A stretch of DNA of 64,000 nucleotides from Streptomyces zinciresistens K42. Its GTDB lineage: Bacteria > Actinomycetota > Actinomycetes > Streptomycetales > Streptomycetaceae. The position numbers were made by a program, and so were the translations under genes. Positions 62,244 through 64,000 of this stretch are shown here, piece by piece. Positions within the stretch are counted from its first letter, which is position 1. The number at the start of each line of letters is the position of its first letter. The notes under the pieces were generated by a model that made no database searches, had not been told where the DNA came from, and was given only the letters and a program-made list of their open reading frames with translations. Where the stretch lies: NCBI RefSeq assembly GCF_000225525.1, contig NZ_AGBF01000007.1, positions 1-64,000 of the forward strand, read 5' to 3'.

Positions 62244-63350
62244 TCAGTTGGTCGGCAGCCCTCCGTAGGAGTGCAAGCCGGTGATGAGGATGTTGACGCC
62301 GTAGTAGTTGAAGACGAAGGTGGCGAACGCCACCAGGCCGAGCACCGCCGCGCGCCGCCCCTTCCACCCGGCGGTGGCACGGGCGTGCAGGTACGCGGCG
62401 TAGGCGACCCAGGTGATGAAGGCCCAGGTCTCCTTGGGGTCCCAGCCCCAGTAGCGGCCCCACGCGGCCTCGGCCCACACCGCGCCCGCGATGACCGCGA
62501 AAGTCCACAGAGGGAAGACCAGGCCGGTCAGGCGGTACGCCAGCTTGTCCAGCGTCTGGCCGGACGGCAGCCTCCGCCACAGGCCCGCCCCTCGTCCCTG
62601 GCCGTGGCCCGCGGCGACCGCGCGTTCCCAGCGGTCGCGCATCAGATACAGCACGCTGACCACGGCCGCCGTGTGGAACACTCCGCCGGAGATGATCGCG
62701 GCGGAGACATGGATCCACAGCCAGTACGAGTCCAGGGCGGGCACGAGCTGCGCGGAGTCGACGTACAGCACGGACACCGCGAGGCCGAGAGTCAGCAGGA
62801 CCGAGAAGAGGACCGGAACTCCCAGCCAGCGCACGGGCTTCCTCGCCGCGAGCAGGCCCACGTAGGCGGCCGACGCCATCAGGGCGAAGGCGGTGGAGAA
62901 CTCGTACATGTTGCCCCACGGCGGACGGCTCACCGCGAGACCGCGGGCGAGGACCGAGCCGAAGTGGAGCAGGAGCGCCAGCACGGTCAGCGAGACGGCG
63001 ATCCGTCCGACGAGGTCGGCCAGGGGGCTGTCGCCAGCCGCGCCGGTACCGTCTCCCGCCGAAATCGGGGGTTCTTCAGGAGACGCGGCCGCAGGCGGCG
63101 CCAGCACTTGCGTGCTGCTTCCTGTTGTACCGCCCACGGCCGCGCTCCTTGTCCGGCCGCCCGTGCGAGCGACCGGAGTCTGCTCTTCCGCTGAAGATGC
63201 GGCGGACGTGCGGACGCCCGGTCCCCTGCTGCCGAACGCCCACTCCGCGCAGGCGGCGACGAAGGCGAGCAGATAGACGGCGATCGCCGAGTACATCAGC
63301 CAGTTGGCAAGCTGGGCCAGGTTCTGGTCCGCGAGGGAGGTACCGCTCAC
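62244..63350 (-). CDS. ccsB: Cytochrome c biogenesis protein CcsB/ResC
   Basis: 368 residues, multi-spanning. The haem-handling signature WGRYWGWDPKETWAFITW is intact, with conserved His in WIHVSAAIISGGVFH. A long polar insert (residues about 45-110) follows the first helix. With ResB it forms the System II haem-ligation complex for c-type cytochromes. GTG start at 63350 overlaps the ResB stop (GTGA) and has GGAGGAG upstream. Confidence 0.93.
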   Translation of the reverse strand: MSGTSLADQNLAQLANWLMYSAIAVYLLAFVAACAEWAFGSRGPGVRTSAASSAEEQTPVARTGGRTRSAAVGGTTGSSTQVLAPPAAASPEEPPISAGDGTGAAGDSPLADLVGRIAVSLTVLALLLHFGSVLARGLAVSRPPWGNMYEFSTAFALMASAAYVGLLAARKPVRWLGVPVLFSVLLTLGLAVSVLYVDSAQLVPALDSYWLWIHVSAAIISGGVFHTAAVVSVLYLMRDRWERAVAAGHGQGRGAGLWRRLPSGQTLDKLAYRLTGLVFPLWTFAVIAGAVWAEAAWGRYWGWDPKETWAFITWVAYAAYLHARATAGWKGRRAAVLGLVAFATFVFNYYGVNILITGLHSYGGLPTN

Positions 63351-64000
63351 TTCTGCTCCTCCAGGGGTTCTGGGACGTTCACGTCCGGCGTGGTGGCGCG
63401 CAGGGCGGGGAACCGATCGCGCAACTCGTCGGCGAGTTCGACCACTTCCCCGGCCGTCCGCTCGGTCCCACCGGGGTCCAGTCCGGCGACCACGATCCGC
63501 ACGCGGCCGCCCAGCATGGGCTCCACGCGCACCCACACCCGGCGGCGGCGGACGAAGAGCGAGGCGCACAGGCCGAGGCCCATGGCCACCGAGCTCCACA
63601 GGGCGGTGGCGTTGCTGGGGTTGCGGGCGATCTGGAAGCTCGCCCACTGCTTGACGCCGTCGAAGGTGAGCGAGCCCGCCCCGCCGGGGAGTTTCATCCG
63701 GTCCCCGGGGCGCAGCGCCCGCGCGAACGGCGAGCCGTCGGCGTCGCGGAACTGCGTCATGCGGCTGGAGTCGAGCTGGTAGACGTTCTGCGGCCGTCCG
63801 CTGTCCATGCCGAGATCGCCGTGATGGGCGGTCAGGACCAGCACCGGGTCGTCCGTGGCGGGGAAGGACGACAGCCAGCCGTTCTTGGTCAACTGCACAG
63901 TGGGCAGGAAGAGTCCGGTGAAGCCCAGACCGTCCCGCTTGCCCTTGCGGTCGAGTGCGTCGGGTGCCTTGACCACGCCCACCGAGGTCAGGTTGCCGTC
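63347..64000 (-). CDS. resB: Cytochrome c biogenesis protein ResB (partial)
   Basis: The C-terminal 217 residues are present and the gene continues past the right edge. Extracytoplasmic sequence (GLFLPTVQLTKNGWLSSFPA, SLTFDGVKQWASFQIARNPS) is followed by the last membrane helix (SSVAMGLGLCASLFVRRRRV) and a cytosolic tail. ResB works with CcsB in haem delivery and ligation. The stop overlaps the ccsB start, so they are one operon. Confidence 0.9.
   Translation of the reverse strand, partial: DGNLTSVGVVKAPDALDRKGKRDGLGFTGLFLPTVQLTKNGWLSSFPATDDPVLVLTAHHGDLGMDSGRPQNVYQLDSSRMTQFRDADGSPFARALRPGDRMKLPGGAGSLTFDGVKQWASFQIARNPSNATALWSSVAMGLGLCASLFVRRRRVWVRVEPMLGGRVRIVVAGLDPGGTERTAGEVVELADELRDRFPALRATTPDVNVPEPLEEQK

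Overview
The window is very GC-rich actinobacterial DNA. Frequent GTG starts, ATGA stop/start overlaps and strong GGAGG ribosome sites fit Streptomyces or a close relative. Most of it is a metal-resistance island, mainly for copper, built as a mosaic with transposase remnants, truncated genes and RHS toxin debris. A chromosome arm or a linear plasmid are both possible; no replication gene, rRNA, tRNA or CRISPR array was seen.

Layout. 0-2.2 kb: three leftward genes of unknown function. 2.8-6.3 kb: a MerR regulator diverging from copZ and copA (first Cu ATPase). 6.4-9.8 kb: Met-rich exported protein, anchored protein, ApbE flavin transferase and a membrane ferric-reductase/ferredoxin fusion. 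10.2-14.3 kb: a broken SCO1 chaperone, a methyltransferase, a CmtR-like ArsR regulator, an SPC-type (P1B-4) metal ATPase and lspA. 14.8-20.3 kb (leftward): sensor kinase and response regulator, a cupredoxin-Cu ATPase fusion, a separate HMA protein and a CsoR-family repressor. 20.5-23.3 kb: Met-rich protein, lgt and two small CPxxM membrane proteins. 23.4-25.3 kb (leftward): HMA protein, TauE/SafE-cupredoxin fusion and a small exported protein. 25.7-28.0 kb: a CcdA, thioredoxin, glutaredoxin and CPxxM operon. 28.4-34.6 kb: DUF305 lipoprotein, HMA protein, BlaI/M56 pair, NlpC/P60 hydrolase and two lipoproteins. 35-38.9 kb: TetR regulator, NiCoT nickel transporter behind a Nur box, second DUF305 protein and a frameshifted sortase. 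38.9-46.8 kb: envelope genes (FemX-like, MurJ, ECF sigma factor with its putative anti-sigma partner) and a TPMT-like methyltransferase. 47-52 kb: truncated Tn3 transposase and a broken RHS gene with toxin tip and neighbour. 52-59.9 kb: VanY-like and VanW-like envelope proteins, a second BlaI/M56 pair and a methyltransferase. 60-64 kb (leftward): multicopper oxidase behind a CsoR-type operator, then CcsB and ResB.

How it works together (inference). Cytoplasmic Cu(I) is held by small HMA proteins and exported by the two CPC ATPases. Outside, Met-rich, DUF305 and cupredoxin proteins bind it and the multicopper oxidase may oxidise it. Extra copies of Lgt and LspA may mature the many island lipoproteins. 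The CcdA/thioredoxin operon probably supplies reductant outside the membrane. Three promoters share an identical PhoB-type direct-repeat box with fixed spacing to the -10, most simply explained as the regulon of the island's own two-component system. CsoR-type, MerR, ArsR, BlaI, TetR and Nur sites are also visible.

Several genes are broken by single-base changes, most of them in G or C runs. Either this is a decaying region or the sequence has indel errors, and this should be settled before calling those genes dead.
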